Shown here piece by piece: positions 15,653 through 15,810 of a DNA stretch of 15,810 nt. Source of the stretch: Chloroflexota bacterium (lineage in GTDB: Bacteria > Chloroflexota > UBA6077 > FW602-bin22 > JACQUS01); NCBI GenBank assembly GCA_016210125.1, contig JACQUS010000386.1, positions 1 through 15,810 on the forward strand, read 5' to 3'. The notes below the pieces were generated by a model, which searched no databases, was not told the DNA's origin, and worked only from the letters and a program-made list of their open reading frames with translations. Each line of letters starts with the position of its first letter. The first letter of the stretch is position 1. Both the position numbers and the translations under genes were made by a program.

Positions 15653-15810
15653 TCACGCGCCGACCTCGACCTCGACCGGCGCGATGATCGCAGCAGGCAG
15701 CGGCTCTGACAGCGGCGTGTCCGCGAAGTAGAGCTCGAGCGCCTCGCGCAGGTTGGCAAGTGCCGCTTCGATGCTGCGGCCCTGGCTCGCTACCTCGACC
15801 TCAAGGCACC
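15653..15810 (-). CDS. hicB: HicB-family antitoxin, 5' part beyond the window
   Basis: The last 52 codons of a minus-strand gene run off the window end. The visible part reads CLEVEVASQGRSIEAALANL followed by REALELYFADTPLSEPLPAA, and ends VEVEVGA. This is the classic end of the HicB partial RNase-H-like fold: the strand E-V-A-S-Q-G, then a helix EAALANLREALELY. HicB neutralises the HicA mRNA interferase in type II toxin-antitoxin modules. No HicA gene fits in the 85 bp downstream, so a partner would have to lie upstream beyond the window, or this is an orphan. Only a short sequence resembling a HicA N-terminus overlaps the stop. Confidence 0.85.
   Translation of the reverse strand, partial: CLEVEVASQGRSIEAALANLREALELYFADTPLSEPLPAAIIAPVEVEVGA

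Overview
The window is very GC-rich (roughly 70% by eye), densely packed and bacterial. Short intergenic gaps, frequent GTG starts and strong GGAGG-type ribosome binding sites suggest a Chloroflexota-like organism (Thermomicrobia or a relative). The SpoIIIAA/Ycf45-type ATPase with a C-terminal R3H domain next to a thymidylate kinase gene fits that group. This assignment rests on memory of gene families. No rRNA, tRNA or other phylogenetic marker is present.

Region 1 (1-4716, + strand) is one probable operon. It holds pdxS (5' end cut by the window), pdxT, a two-part GNAT-like protein, the R3H-domain AAA ATPase and tmk. PdxS and PdxT together form the glutamine-dependent pyridoxal 5'-phosphate synthase. 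The ATPase and tmk overlap by one base. Region 2 (4713-8162, - strand) holds fumC, a DinB-type metalloprotein and an MFS transporter. The fumC upstream gap carries a duplicated ~40-bp repeat and a GC-rich hairpin. tmk and fumC end in the same CTAG tetranucleotide.

Region 3 (about 8163-12579, + strand) is a membrane transport block. It holds two half-size chromate transporter genes, two paralogous EamA (DMT) transporters in tandem, and a PrpF-family isomerase. A similar promoter-like sequence precedes both the first chromate gene and prpF. Region 4 (12549-14662, - strand) holds a RidA-family protein with a small dimeric alpha/beta-barrel protein, and a translationally coupled pair of NrtS-like and DUF2182 membrane proteins.

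Region 5 (14803-15810) is compositionally different. It holds a class II glutamine amidotransferase with noticeably more A/T-ending codons, then a convergent, truncated HicB-type antitoxin gene. No gap without a gene exceeds 300 bp. I see no CRISPR array, phage module, integrase or defence island, and nothing that amounts to a clearly new multi-gene system. The most unusual assembly is the NrtS protein with a partly degraded zinc-knuckle-like N-terminus, coupled to the DUF2182 protein.
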